Assembly: GCA_934045905.1 (NCBI GenBank) | Contig: OW203765.1 | Coordinates: forward strand, 19,097,409 to 19,161,408 | Direction of reading: 5' to 3' | Origin: Leuctra nigra | Taxonomy: Eukaryota; Arthropoda; Insecta; Plecoptera; Leuctridae | Length of the DNA stretch: 64,000 nucleotides | Shown: positions 23,901-36,390 of the stretch, piece after piece | How the letters are laid out: every line of letters starts with the position of its first letter | Position numbering within the stretch: the first letter of the stretch is position 1 | Notes under the pieces: generated by a model | What the model saw: the letters and a program-made list of their open reading frames with translations, nothing else | Told to the model about the DNA's origin: nothing | Database searches by the model: none | Program-made: the position numbers and the translations under genes

Positions 23901-26900
23901 CGGTCATCTATATGAAATATCAATAGTCGAAATATACATTTACTATTACCGAAACCGGAAATGACGTCATAAAAACGAAAAATCAGACTTTAATCACCTC
24001 TTACTACAATAACTACATATTCAGATGGCTCATAATGATACATAACATTTATATAAATACATTCTAGTGGCAGTGATTTCAGCCGCCATTTTGTTAACCG
24101 GAAGTGATGCCATATCTCGAAAACGGCTGGACCGATTGGAATAAAGCTTTCACTTTTCTTCATGGTAGTATCATTTTAAGCATTATTTAAAACGAAACGC
24201 AACTTTTCTTAGTAACCAAATCGTAAATAGCTTATTTTTTTAAAGGAATTAGTCATTGTTGCTCCGATATGTGTTATACAGGTGTGAGAATAATCTAAAA
24301 AAAGGAGTGATATCCCCATAAAAAACACTCCGTGTAAAAATACCAGCCAAGTCTCTTCAACTATAAAAAAAAATATAAGAAATCTAAGAATTCAGCACTG
24401 AAAAGTAGTGATATCAAAAAATGGGCCAAGTCAAAACTTAATTTTAAAAACCAAAATATACTTGGCGCATCGTTTTTTAGGGCATATTAGGGTATATTAT
24501 ATGTATATATGTAGGTAGATTTTATGTATATTTCACATCTGGCCTAAACGTCTAATCTATGTAGGTATATTATGCACGATGCGCCAAGTATATTTTGGTT
24601 TTTAAAATTAAGTTTTGACTTGGCCCATTTTTTGATATCACTACTTTTCAGTGCTGAATTCTTAGATTTCTTATATTTTTTTTTATAGTTGAAGAGACTT
24701 GGCTGGTATTTTTACACGGAGTGTTTTTTATGGGGTACCTACTACGCAACATTGACATTTTCCACTCTTTTTTCAAAAGTATGTACTTTTATGAGTTTTA
24801 CCAGTACTTTTGAGAATATGCTTATCATGTTATTAGGTTAATACTATTCTAGCATTCATCATCTCAGACTATAGGTACTTTCAAATCGTGTAAAATGTAT
24901 CAGGATCGAATGACATGGCGGGAATCTAACCCTGGCCCCCCAGGTGACTGTTTGAGTGGACTAAGTATGTATAATCCAACTGTCCGGGTGGGATGACCAC
25001 TGATCGACCTACTCAGGGCTGGATCTATGGTCCGTTTCAGACCTAGAGACACTCATTGTTCTCTCTTACATTGGACCTGACCCTATCGTAAAAACGTAAA
25101 AGTATCAAAACAAACCTCAGCTGTGGAATGCTTTCTGTATCAGCTCTGCCGCAGAGCCAATAGACCCTCAAATGTGTCTATGTTTTCACCCACTCAAGGT
25201 CCATTTCTTTGGAACGAATTTTTACAACCCTTAGAGGTCTAAGAGTAAAGGCCGATGCACAATTGACGCGAACGCAAGACGCGATACGCCAACGCGACGA
25301 CGCGAACGCGAACGCAAAACTAGAACCATGTTCAACTCTTTGCGTCTCGCGTTCGCGTCAATCCTGAACATCATTGCATCGGCATTCTTGAACTATTCGC
25401 GTTTGCGTCGTTGCGTTCGCGTCAATTGTGCATCACATCGAACAAGGGACGGACAATAAATGGTTGAGGATACAATGAGAGCAAATGATTTTACGATACA
25501 TTATAAACGAGAACAATGAGTGTCTCTAGGTCTGAGACGGACCATAGGTACATGCTGTACTACGTCACAGAGCGAAATATTTTAGATGTGGTCTTTGCGA
25601 GAAAAACAATAAATGTGACTTAAGTTTTGCTTTAAAATTACTGATCAATCTCTTATTATGATCTGATCACATAATATTTCTGTCAAAACAATACCTATGG
25701 TCGGTGACAGGCAAAGATGAACCCTGTTTATCATTGCCAGGTATCGGCCGGCCGGCGTATGTTAGAGCGGGTTCATCTTTGCCTGTCACCGCTTAGTTCC
25801 AAAGAAAGCATCAGCACGCTCGCTGCTGTGTATGTTTTTAACACTCGATTTATTTAATTTATAAAGTTTAGTGGAAACATGGTAGAGTACTTGTTGCTCT
25901 TTAGGATAGTAATGTTTGCGTAAAATTACATGCTACATGCTCTTTGTGAATTCATATTGTACAGATTATATATAAACATTACTATTTCTTTAAATACTAA
26001 ATACCCATTGCTCTAAATACCCTTATAAAGTTAAAGAACTGTTTAATTTATTTATAAAATAATTACAATATTGTGAAATTAATGGTTACATGCTAGATTA
26101 TTCTTTCGGGAATAAGTTCGTATAGTATTTTCTCTTGGACAATCTTTACTTATCCAACGTGTCGATAGAATACATCTACCAACTTCATAACAATACAAAG
26201 AGAAAATAAATTATTGAAAATGGTTTATAAATTGTTAAATAAATGGTTATAAATTCATTGAAAATCAAAATCAACACATTCTAAAGTATAAATAATAAAT
26301 TAAAGTCCAATAATAATTAACAATAATAATTAAGTCCATAATTAATCAAATTAACAATTACTACATTGTGAATACATTGAAAATCAATAAACAAGTGCAA
26401 ACGCTCATGTCTACCAAATGTTATCGCATTCATTTACTCGGAAGTAAACACGTCTGGAATGAATGAAATCTAATCTGGCTAGTCGTTAAAATTTATGACC
26501 TCCTCCAGCGTTTCACATGTCGCCACTTGGGAGTGGGGGGTGATTTCGCACGTCAGCTATTTCAGCCAGGCTTTTAAAAAATAGGCCAAAGTCAAACGTG
26601 AATTCCCACCTTAATGTGTTTAATTTGAAGCCAGAAAGCTTAGGTTCACATTACTTCAAAGACAGTGCAAAGACTGACATAATATAGAACCCATGAATGG
26701 AGCCTTTTATGTATATTTTATTTCATTGCTTTACCTCCAGTTATAATCAAGTATGAAAATAGACAGGTGTAATCATTTTTTAATGAGGACCTAGTACCTA
26801 AATATCGAGTTACATTGGTGAATATTTTCACATACTATTATGGAATTGATTTCTGAGATTATTAGAACTCCTCTCACAAAGCATTTGGAAATAATTTTAT

Positions 26901-29900
26901 TATTTTATATTTATTTGAGTAGGTAATGTAATGTCGTTTCTACAGACTTCGGAGGCTGAGATGTTTTCTGCTTGTTTCAGTTGACCTTGTACAACTCTGG
27001 CGGCGACGCACTCAACCGAGAGTTCAAGGACGTATTGTTCAAGCACTCGAAGCCAGTGGCGCCAACTGTGCTGCTCGATCTGGAAGCTAATGATGACGGT
27101 AGGATCACGAAATATTCTTTTGCTATAAAATCAATTTTGTAACTTTAGTTGTGAAATCTTCCTTGACTGAGAATAGTAATGTTTTTTACAGTATTTTAAA
27201 CTTATTTTACTAATTTTGTTTAGTGCCTAGTTGCATCATAATCTTCACTCTCATCTTCATATAGATACTGCCTTAGACTAGTATTTATTTTCCAAACATT
27301 TTCATTGCCTCGTACAATCATTTCAGAATTTCCGGTTCGTCCATATTTTCCTTTAAAAGTAAAAAAACTTTTCACCTATTGGAAAGTTCTGCACGTTGTA
27401 TCATTTGATGGTACGACAAGAGAAGGGATCTATATATAAATGGATATATATTTTGGATATTTGTGTGTTGTAACAGTTTATAGTTAACATTCAATTACTT
27501 AAAACTAAAAGCTAAAATCTGTTTAAATAACACATGAAATGCGACCTTTTCATATAATTTTCCCCAACTCTTGTGTTTCCGATTATATTTCCCTTGTGTC
27601 ACTACTATCGTGCGTTAATCCACTGTAACACGACCGATGGTTGCAGATACTTCTAACGAGGACATGCCGGCATCGCTGAACCACTTCCCTCCCGCCGTCA
27701 GCTCCGAACTGACGCTGATCGCTGAGTGGCTGATGGCCAACAACCGCGACGAGTACATGAACGTGTATGCCCGTGTGAGAGCGACGGTCATGTCCAAGTC
27801 GCTGCAGCAGTTGAAAGACCATCAGAAGACGGCGAGCGGAGGCAGCATGCAGAACGTCAACACGTCGCCGATGCCGGTATGCACGTTGTATACCACTTGT
27901 TTGCAAAGCGAGGAAGAAAATCCAATGCATTTTTACAACTTTATGTTGTCAAGCTAGTGTTTGTGTAGTACTTACTTTTAAGAAAAAAGCTGTAGAAATG
28001 CACATTATATCTAACTAAATGAAGGTTTTTTGTGTGGATTTTTTTGACCTTTTGAGAGTTAGTAGCTCTTTCATTGGAACTGAAACGGTGTCATTCATTG
28101 CCAATACACAGCAGGTGCGCAGGCGATATTTTAGATTTTTTTGGATTTGTTAGTAATTCTGGGACTCTAAACTAAATTTATTATCATGAATGGGGCTGTT
28201 CGAGTGGTGGTAGTACTACCTGTAGTAGGCACCTAGCCACATATTTTGGTTTATTTTGTATATTATCAATTGAACAACATATTTTTGTTATAAATGAGGG
28301 AAAAATATTCATTTCATAATTTGTATCTAGGTACTTAAGTGTGTGTGGGGAGCAGGAGATATAGGTACTATTAAATTGTCCATGACTAGTAATCGAACGT
28401 TGTTTTGGTGACTTCTTCGACTACTGTTTCAGCGAGCCAAGTTCGCCAACCGTCACGAGACCCCCAGCCGCTCCCGCCGGCTCCAACACGTGTGAGTATA
28501 GCACTGCACTTCCTGTCTGTCATCACTGCGCTGCAGATCATGACGCTAGCTTCGTGTTGCAGGTTCGAGAAGAAAGCCAACAAGATGTTGCTGAAGGCAT
28601 CGCAGACGTTGAATCAATCCACGGGACTCACTCTTGGACCGAGGAGAAATGCACCTGGTGAGGTTTGGAATAGTTGTGGTTAGGAATATTTAATACTCCT
28701 TATAGGCTGTTCAATTTACGCTTACAACGCCGTTAGGGTGTAACTAAGCAGCACCATCCAGACCTTCCATCTGAATTCACACTTTGCCAACCTAAACTCT
28801 CCAAATAAAATCCGCTAACTTGAATGTGCCACCTAGTTCTAGCTGATTTTCATTTTGTTGTGTTGGTGCTAGCGTAGTACATCATTTTCGTTGCCATCTT
28901 CACCACCATAATCATTGTACAGAAGATTTGAACAAACTGTAGGTACACTCAACAAAATGATAAAACCGTATTTGAAAGAAATGGATTGGCTGAAAATAAT
29001 GTGATGGCATAATCCGATGAAGTCTATGTTAATTCGTCATGTAGTACCGCTAAGTAGGTGAGCTCTGATTTCATTTATAATAACAAGGATTGATTGCCAC
29101 AGGAACCTGACCAGCAGCCAATCCGTTTAGTTTAAATACGGTTTTATGATTTGTTGGGTGTACATTGTGGTCATCTTAACAAATATTTTTCCTTATTACG
29201 TTAGAACAGAGTTGCTTATATCAGTATTATTGAGCGAAAATAAGCAAAAGTCACCACAGTACTCTTATGGCACTTTCTCCATTCTGTTCTTATTTGTTCT
29301 TTTTGCCAGAAGTGTACAGGTGAAACCGTTCAACCAATCGATCGCATAGTTTTTGAACAGGTTCCTGTGTTTGTTCTAAAAATTTAAACTGGAACCGTTT
29401 GATCGATCGACTTCAACTTTTGCATGGTCGTCGGAAGTCGGAACCAACATTTTAGTTGTTTTTGCCAATTTTCAGACTAATCTGTTGTTAACTTCAAAAT
29501 TTATTGAAATTTTAAAGATATTTTATGCGTGATTGGGAATATTTGTAAAATTTCTTGTAGGAAATGTCAGATTTTTATCATTGTCTCTTTGACACATTTC
29601 GTTCCGGCTCTTTCCAAGGTCTGTAGAGCAGACAGTCCAAACTTACATGCAACATGAAGGCTCGCTTATCAAGGCATTACTGGAGCATTTATGTAGTTAG
29701 AGATGTGTGACTCTCTGTATAATCATCAATGAGTAATTGTTACTCTACCTCGTCTTCTTATCTCCCCTGCAGAGAGTCGTGAGGACGGGTTGGACGAGCA
29801 AGACATGGAGAACTATCTGGAGTGCGTCGTCACGCTGCAGCGTCTCATGCAGAGCGAGCGGACGCTCATGTCCGGCATCGTGCCGGCGCAGCACCAGCAC

Positions 29901-32900
29901 CAGATCTTCCAGATCATCATCAAGGAGGCCATGGACTCCATCGTGCAGGACGGAGAGGTCAGACATTTATTATGTAGCTCGGCAGCTTACTTTAATTTCA
30001 CAGAAATTAGGTAGGAAGATATTATTTTTTATCTACTAATGTCTGTAGGTTAAGGCATGGTATATTTTTAAATTACCAGCAGCTCGATTGTGCTACTTTC
30101 ATTTTGAGATGTAGACCTGAAATTTTCTTTTTCGTCCACAATAGCGGACGTGTCTACATTTCATCTTATACCATTATTGTCTAGAAAGTAGAGGTATAAT
30201 GTCTGTAGCTGTGTATCAGTTTGGCAATATTTAATATTTATTTAATAAATTTAATTCAGTCCCTCTCGATAAATTGTAAAATTGTAAAACTTCTATTTGT
30301 AGAACATTCAGACAATTCTTTCTGTCAAAGATTCCGTGTCGTCTTCTTTGTTTTTTGTAGGTAGCCAAGTTTCACTTGTTGCTTGTTTTGTTTTACAGAG
30401 CATTGCGTCGCGCGCCAAGCGATGCATCGCGCGACACGACTTTGCCGCGGTCCTTGTCGTGTTCCCCATCCTGAAACACCTGCAGACATTGCGGCCAGAC
30501 TTTGACAAGACGGTCGACGGCTGCGACACCAACGTCAGGTCAAAGTTCACGACCATTCTCAACACTTTGCATTCCACGGTCAGTTGTTAATGAAATGTTT
30601 TGACGCATTATTGTTGTTCTTAAACCATTTGCGTTTTAGTACAATTGTTTATCTACATTAAAGGGACTAATCATTCAGTAGATGATAATGTGACAGATTT
30701 TACTGAAGTGACTTACTAAGTGACATGGTGGTTTACATAAAGAGAAACAGCTCCTCACACAATTTTAAAATCAATCCCTTTTTCCTGACTTCTACATTAT
30801 GAGGTAGAGATTGATGATTGATTACTTTTATGTTGGTATGATTGCAGGGCCAGAAGGTGCTGGAGGAGTTCATTGAGAGTGTGAGGTCGGATCCGAGCTC
30901 TCAGCTGCCCAAGGACGGCACGGTACGTCACTTTGATTTCAAATCCCTACTTCTCATATCAAGTCTCACAGACAAACTCGTCTGTGGTTGTATTCTAAAT
31001 GCTATCTTGCAACTAACATTGCATGACATGGCACCAAAATAATTTCAGACTGAACTGTCAGACCACCAGTTATAATAATTATACAGTCAACATGTTTTAT
31101 TGCACAGTCTCCTTTCTCCATTAACGTTTTGAATAAGGCCACAGAATACTGTGTTTTGATTGGTTGACTTTTACATTGCTGCGTTTTGATTAATTGACTA
31201 TAACATTGCTGTGCTCTGATTGGCTGACTATTACATCGTTGTATTTTGATTGGCTGACTATGATATCGCTATGTTCTGATTGGTCAGGTGCACGAACTGA
31301 CGAGCAACACGCTGGTATTCCTGGAGCAACTGACAGACTACGTGGACACGATCGGAAGCGTCCTCTGTCTGGATCCCAACTACAGCAGATCCTCGGCTCT
31401 CGTGGCGGCCGGAGTATCTCACAACGCTCTCCTCGGCATTTACATCAGTGAGTAGACAGTATTCCATACGAGCAGTTCGTATTGCTGGCATCACTGCACG
31501 GATTTGGGGTGGAAACTTAACCATTGCCATATTATTTAATTTAATTTTGATAATATGATCGGGCCTCAATTCTCTAAAAAAAAAATATATATATTATTTC
31601 GGCCTGGAATCATTTCACGGCCATAAGGTTAACATTAATCTGAAATGGTTCCAGACCGAAAAAATGATTTCTGTTTCATTACGGAATAAGCCCCTCAGGG
31701 ACCTATTCTCGAGTTTGTTGAAAATGTTCGCCATGAGGAAATGTTACACTGCACAATGGATGCAGCTAATTTATCTTTGGTGGAACGAAAGATTTAACTT
31801 GATTTCGCATAGTCGAACATTTTCGCATGCATATCGATTTGAGAATGGCCCGCTGTTGTGAAATTCACCTTCATTTGCAAATAAAAATGTGGTACATATT
31901 TATATCTGATTTTTAGAATTAAATTTGCAAGTACCTTCAAATATTTTAATCCGTACCATACATCATTCGAAAATTTAAACTATTACAAAAGCGTAGGTCC
32001 TAGTTAGGTACCTTTAATTACAGTTTTACAGCAAATTATTATCCGCAACAAGTTGTTAAGCCTTTCCTCCTCTGTGCAGAGAAAGTGCTATCGCAGCTGA
32101 ACGCCACGCTGTGCAGCAAGAGCGAGATGTACAGCGATCCGAGCCTGCGCGCGGTGTTCCGCCTCAACAACGCCAACCACGCGCTCAAGGCCGCGCAGCG
32201 CGCAGGACTCATGCAGCTGGTGAAGCTCGCGGACGTCAGCTGCGAGGAAAGCTATCACGACATGATCACACAGCACAAGAGAGCATACTCGGCTAGGTAC
32301 GTCTACTCTATAACACGTTAAAAGGTGAATATAATGTACAAAAATGTCTACTTTGGGTTTGTATTTAAATACCTTTATTAATCTATTTTAGAGACTAGGC
32401 TCGGTTGTATTTTTTATTTTTTTTATTGGTTTTTCCGGTTCTGGTGTGACACAGATCTCATGTTTTAATTTCTGATTGAGCTGCTATTTTGCAAACTTGT
32501 CAAAATCTCATGTCTGGTTTGCTTTATTTTTCAATAAAATTCATCAACAATCATTTAATTGGGATGGTTGAGAAGCAGTTAGTTCTTATTAAGTTCATAG
32601 GTCGTGAAGGCCAACATTTTATAAAGGCCGATTCACACGGCCGTTCCAAACTTCCCAAGTTTGTCAAAGTTCCGAATTGTCATTTCAAAAACTCCCGTGT
32701 GTACAAAGAAAACAATTGAAATGGAAGATTGAATTCAATGTTTTGTACTTTCAAGTTTCAACAAGGCTTTAAATGAAAGCCGTTCAGAACTTCGAATTTT
32801 GGAACGGTCGTGTGAATCGACCTTGATACATTTTCATATCCTACCCTATATTTTTCCAGCAAAATAATTTGGGAACTTCAAGAGTTAATGCCATTTAAAG

Positions 32901-35900
32901 TTTTTTTGGAATATTTTAAAAGTCTCAGCACCTTGATGGATTGCAATATGTATGTTAAAATGCCCCGAGTGGATTGTTGTAACACGTAATGACCGTCTGC
33001 AGCTGGAGCCGAGTGCTGAGCAACATCTGGACACAGGAGGACGTGGGACCGGTCGCGCTGGTTCATCAGGGCAAGCTGCGCGACCGAGAGAGACAGCTCA
33101 TCAAGGAGCGGTGGTCGGTGAGTCACTTTTCATCATCCGCAACATCTTAATAGTTTACTTCTAGCTGCTATTAAGCAATTTGCATCAGAAGTAATTAAAG
33201 TCTGGACTTGCACTCCAGACGTCTGCACTTTATTAATCTGTTAAGAGTCAAATGTTGGGAAGATTTCCTGATAATAGGGCACAAACACCACATTCTCACT
33301 ATCCATCCTTACCTTATCTAAATCATAATAATCATTTATCCTTCGCCAATAACCTAGCTGCAGAACAGTACGACATTAAGCACCACTGAAATATAAATAT
33401 ATACATAGTATTGAAATGTATTGAAATACATTCATTAGGGGTGTGCGAATAGTGAATTTTGATGTCGAAGTCGAAGTCGAATAGTTGCCCATGAATTTCT
33501 CGAAGTCGAAGTCGAATTCGAATATCGAAGTTTCTCGAATAGTTTCTCGAATAGTTTCTCGAAGTCGAATATTTTTTGTAAATAATGCTATTTTTCCTAC
33601 CAACAAATTTAAAATAGAATTCAAGAAATTTAGATTTATATATTTTTTTTAAATTAATGTAGGATCAGTACCTATCAGTAGAGCCAGTTTTAAATGGTGA
33701 TGCGCGAATTCGCGAATTGTTCTGATTGCACTATTTTCTTCTACTAAAATCCATTTCATTGTGTATAGATCCCAAATCTACCATTTTTACATCGCGAAAA
33801 AAAACGAAATCCAACCCTGATCGCGATATTCAACATTTTCCGCGAAATGACCACGAAATAAAGGTTTTCTATTAAAATTACTGCTTTTATCCCCCTAACA
33901 GGTCACACAACAACAAACGAAACCAGTTTCTTTCCATGTGCTACTCACTCAACCCCCTCCCCCTCGCCAGACACTTTGCTACCCACCCTCAAAGTGAACC
34001 AGACCAGTCTAACCAGTTGATGATGCCTCCAGGCTGCTTTGTTTTGCGCCCCCATCTGTTCAAGGTCAACCGGTTTTCCCAACCCCCCTTCCACCCTCAA
34101 CCAGTCGCAACTATTCATCAATAGTCTACTTACACAGAAGGATATTTTGGAACAATTACTGCACTGAAAATTGTTGGAATGGGAAAGAAAATATCTTGTC
34201 AAACTATACATTTTGCGTCATGAAATTTTAAATATTATGTATCAGCTATACAGAGAAAATGTGGGTTGGGGAAAAGACAGTGCAGAGCATTAAAGACGCC
34301 ATTCTAGACAAGCCTATTTCAGTGCTAATAGTGCATGACCAACCCATTCCAATCCCTCCTCCAAAAAGGCATACATGTTTTTCATCAAATTATGGTTTCT
34401 GGAGGCTATTACAATGTGTTTTATAACCAATTTAATATCACCACAAATCGCGAAATCCCTCTTCCAGAAAAAACACAAAAAACGAAATTGATGATTTTAA
34501 AAACGAATTTTAAGAAATAAAATCACCATTTAAAACTGGCTCTACCTATCAGACATAGGTAGGTAGCATGGTATTGTGCCTATAAATAAAAACATACTTT
34601 TTACAACGTGGTATTGAATAGTAAAAATTAAATACCTATAGGCACACAAAATTGAAACAATATCAAAATATTGTATGTAATCTCAGCTATTAACGAAAGG
34701 AAATTACTTCCTGCTCAATAAGCTTGCACCTAAGTTAGGTAAGTTGTAGATAAGGCGTCTTCAAAATGCTTTGACGCGTGTTGCACTTCGCCCTTGCCAG
34801 GGGAAAAAGAGTTCCAAAGCCGCTTTTCCTTGCTCTAAATTTGCGTTAGCAGATTCCATAGTTCGACTTCGTGTCCGAAATATTTCGCAAAATTAAAAAC
34901 ACAACACAAAACACAGGTAAGCTTGGCACGGCGAATGCAACAAATTGAAATCAGCTGTCTACTGTTGACACACGACGAGACGAGTTTTGGCGTTGGAACT
35001 TGGAGGGGGGAGTGTGTATTATGCGCGCGCCGCGCGACCTTGTCCTTGGGCGAGATGTACGCTGATTGGTCTGATGAACTTCTTTACCGACAAGCGCGCA
35101 CTATTCGAATTTGAACGAATACTTCGACATTTCGAAGTGTTCGACATGTAATAAATCAATATTCGACTTCGAGATCGAATACTTCGACTTTGACTTCGGC
35201 GGAATACTTCGCCTAATTCGAAATTTCGCACACCCCTAACATTCATCAATTTATGGACTGCAAAGCTGTGATGGAATTGATGATCTTGTATTGCATCGTA
35301 TCGAAGTTTTAACACTTGGCGATATGAACATGTGTTTCTAATTTGCTGATGCATACTGCACATAATGTTGTGTTGCTGCATATGTAATGCGTAGTGCAGC
35401 AAGTGAATACAGAAGATCCTTGTTTTGGTGTGATACTTGGGCTGCAAAGCAATTTTTGTGTACGCAAGTGGATACAGGATATGATGTCATGCAAGCAGCG
35501 ACACTGAGCGAGCATGATTTTTAGTCTGTTGTACAGCGACCGCGGTCAGATATAGACCAAAAAGTCAGTGTCACTGTCACCCACATGAATTTGTATTGGA
35601 TGTAGTGTTTTGAAGGTCAATAAAGACATAATATAATAAACAAATTGTGTCTTTAATTGAAAACCGATTCACAGCTTTCTCAATATTATGCAATTATTGT
35701 TTTCATTTAGTTGCTCTATTTTTATGTTTTAATTTGTTGAATTATATCATGAATCATGATTCACAACATTAATACAAGTATTCAGACAATAAAACAGGTA
35801 TTTGAAGGTGTTAAGTTGGTAGTACTGAGTGATTATCGGTGTTATTTCTCTCAGGGGTTCAACAAGGAGATTGAGGAGTTGGCAAGACTGCAACGCGGCT

Positions 35901-36091
35901 ATTCCATCCCCGACGTCGAGCTACGTGAAACTCTCAAGCGCGACAACAAAGAGTTCATTCTGCCCAAGTACAACGCGTTCCACGAGAAATACGCACAAGT
36001 ACAGTTCACCAAGAACACGGAGAAGTACGTGAAATACACGCCGGCGCAGATCGGAGCTTTGATAGATCGATTCTTCGACGTCGCCGCCTGA
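20989..36091 (+). CDS. Exo70: Exocyst complex component 7 (Exo70), 14 coding exons
   Basis: Exo70 is the exocyst subunit that binds PI(4,5)P2 and Rho-type GTPases and tethers secretory vesicles to the plasma membrane. Coding exons: 20989-21039, 21210-21375, 21643-21839, 26981-27098, 27647-27876, 28433-28491, 28563-28657, 29773-29957, 30399-30578, 30848-30922, 31288-31447, 32080-32296, 33003-33117, 35855-36091. All junctions are GT-AG, phases agree, and the sum is 2085 bp (694 residues plus TGA), close to the length I know for the fly protein. Residues 1-100 form the predicted N-terminal coiled coil (LERLARLEETILPVYNET-like region); residues about 306-690 form the helical Exo70 domain, with recognisable blocks ARHDFAAVLVVFPILKHL, KDGTVHELTSNTL and the C-terminal KYVKYTPAQIGALIDRFFD. 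The two adjacent ATGs at 20989 and 20992 leave the first residue uncertain. Alternative splicing cannot be excluded. Introns 3 and 13 are long and packed with transposons. Confidence 0.96.
23725..24160. repeat. Degenerate internal repeat, AACGGCTGGACCGAT motif
   Basis: AACGGCTAAACCGATCGATC (23735), AAACGGCTGGACCGATCGGA (23856) and AAACGGCTGGACCGATTGGA (24119) each lead into a GAAATTT-like stretch. Located in Exo70 intron 3. Confidence 0.5.
24314..24735. mobile_element. Long foldback element in Exo70 intron 3
   Basis: Arms of about 160 bases (24314-24475 and 24575-24735), almost perfectly complementary, beginning CCCCATAAAAAACACTCCGT. The spacer is about 100 bases of AT-rich DNA. A MITE of unknown superfamily. 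Confidence 0.85.
24895..24985 (-). mobile_element. Possible SINE head, minus strand, Exo70 intron 3
   Basis: On the minus strand AGGGTTAGATTCCCGCC resembles a B box, preceded by TTAGTCCACTCAAACAG. The body is absent. Confidence 0.35.
25025..25547. mobile_element. MITE with nested MITE in Exo70 intron 3
   Basis: Outer arms CTATGGTCCGTTTCAGACCT and complement ending at 25547, about 45 bases. It hosts the element at 25247-25434. Confidence 0.75.
25247..25434. mobile_element. Nested MITE rich in GCGAACGC blocks
   Basis: Left AAGGCCGATGCACAATTGAC and right GTCAATTGTGCATC pair; the inside alternates GACGCGAACGC-type blocks on both strands. Confidence 0.65.
25702..25791. mobile_element. Short perfect hairpin in Exo70 intron 3
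   Basis: CGGTGACAGGCAAAGATGAA (continuing CCC) pairs with its complement ending at 25791; loop about 45 bases with the palindrome CGGCCGGCCG. A 90-bp foldback element. Confidence 0.65.
28946..29160. mobile_element. Mariner-like MITE in Exo70 intron 7
   Basis: TIR CACTCAACAAAATGATAAAA and complement (TTTTATGATTTGTTGGGTG), about 45 bases pairing, with TA on both sides (28944-28945, 29161-29162). Confidence 0.75.
31563..31852. mobile_element. Two degenerate hairpin elements in tandem, Exo70 intron 11
   Basis: First hairpin about 31563-31694: TTTCGGCCTGGAATCATTTC pairs with GAAATGGTTCCAGACCGAAA around a loop ACGGCCATAAGGTTAACATT, the complement of the loop of element I. Second about 31695-31852: CAGGGACCTATTCTCGAG pairs poorly with TTTGAGAATGGCCCGCTG. 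No clean CCAGG repeats. Confidence 0.55.
32624..32824. mobile_element. MITE in Exo70 intron 12
   Basis: AAGGCCGATTCACACGGCCG and the complement of a closely matching sequence (GGTCGTGTGAATCGACCTT). 201 bp. Its end resembles that of the nested element at 25247. Confidence 0.7.
33225..33392 (+). mobile_element. SINE 3' fragment in Exo70 intron 13
   Basis: Matches the 3' half of the 245-528 SINE: AGTCAAATGTTGGGAAGATT, ATAGGGCACAAACACC, TTATCCTTCGCCAATAACCT, GCAGAACAGTACGACATTAA. It lies just before the hAT at 33436. Confidence 0.55.
33436..35238. mobile_element. hAT-type element in Exo70 intron 13
   Basis: TIR TAGGGGTGTGCGAA at 33436 and its complement ending at 35238, flanked by a perfect 8-bp duplication ACATTCAT (33428-33435, 35239-35246). 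Near both ends are runs of TTCGAAGTCGA-like repeats. No transposase ORF. It holds a second hAT. Confidence 0.9.
33679..34544. mobile_element. hAT-type element nested in the intron 13 hAT
   Basis: TIR TAGAGCCAGTTTTAAATGGT and its complement, flanked by a perfect 8-bp duplication CCTATCAG (33671-33678, 34545-34552). 866 bp, no intact transposase; the interior may be a deleted remnant of one. Confidence 0.9.
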
Positions 36092-36390
36092 AGAGACACA
36101 TGTGTTATTGATTTTGTTATATGCTTGTTACCTATTAATTAAATCTCTTTCCTATGCAAGTTTTGCAAGTTATGTTGATAAATTGCTTTAAGGTTATTAC
36201 CATATTTTGGAAGTACATATTTTAATTTTAACAACCTTAACTCTACGTAGCTATAAAATTCTTTCACAGCATATAAAGCAGAAATGTTGAGTCACACAAA
36301 TTACTAATTAGTACTTTCTGACTGATTATAAAAATAAAAATAAAAATATGGTTTATCTCATACATGTCAATAAAATTAATTAAACAAAAG
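36092..36390 (+). other. Probable Exo70 3' UTR with poly(A) signals
   Basis: AATAAA hexamers occur at about 36333-36338 and 36369-36374, some 245-285 bases after the Exo70 stop codon. The exact cleavage site cannot be seen. Confidence 0.5.

Larger units (their letters stand above)
22010..26610. mobile_element. Possible TTAA-flanked insertion spanning most of intron 3
   Basis: GGTGGCAATTCA at 22010 and the complement of GGTGGGAATTCA at 26599-26610 are each bordered by TTAA (22006-22009, 26611-26614), as for piggyBac-type elements. The inverted match is only about 13 bases, so chance is not excluded; no transposase is present. Confidence 0.35.

Noticed and set aside
27583..27957. ORFs of 106-115 residues on both strands around Exo70 exon 5
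   Set aside because: They are extensions or shadows of the exon; only 27647-27876 in the Exo70 frame is coding.
33936..34124. 62-residue ORF inside the nested hAT
   Set aside because: Proline-rich translation with no transposase signature.
34923..35114. 63-residue ORF as a hAT transposase remnant
   Set aside because: No hAT dimerisation or RNase H motif is visible; too short to assign.
35019..35447. 142-residue minus-strand ORF
   Set aside because: It crosses the right end of the hAT at 33436-35238, so it is a chance frame over an element boundary.
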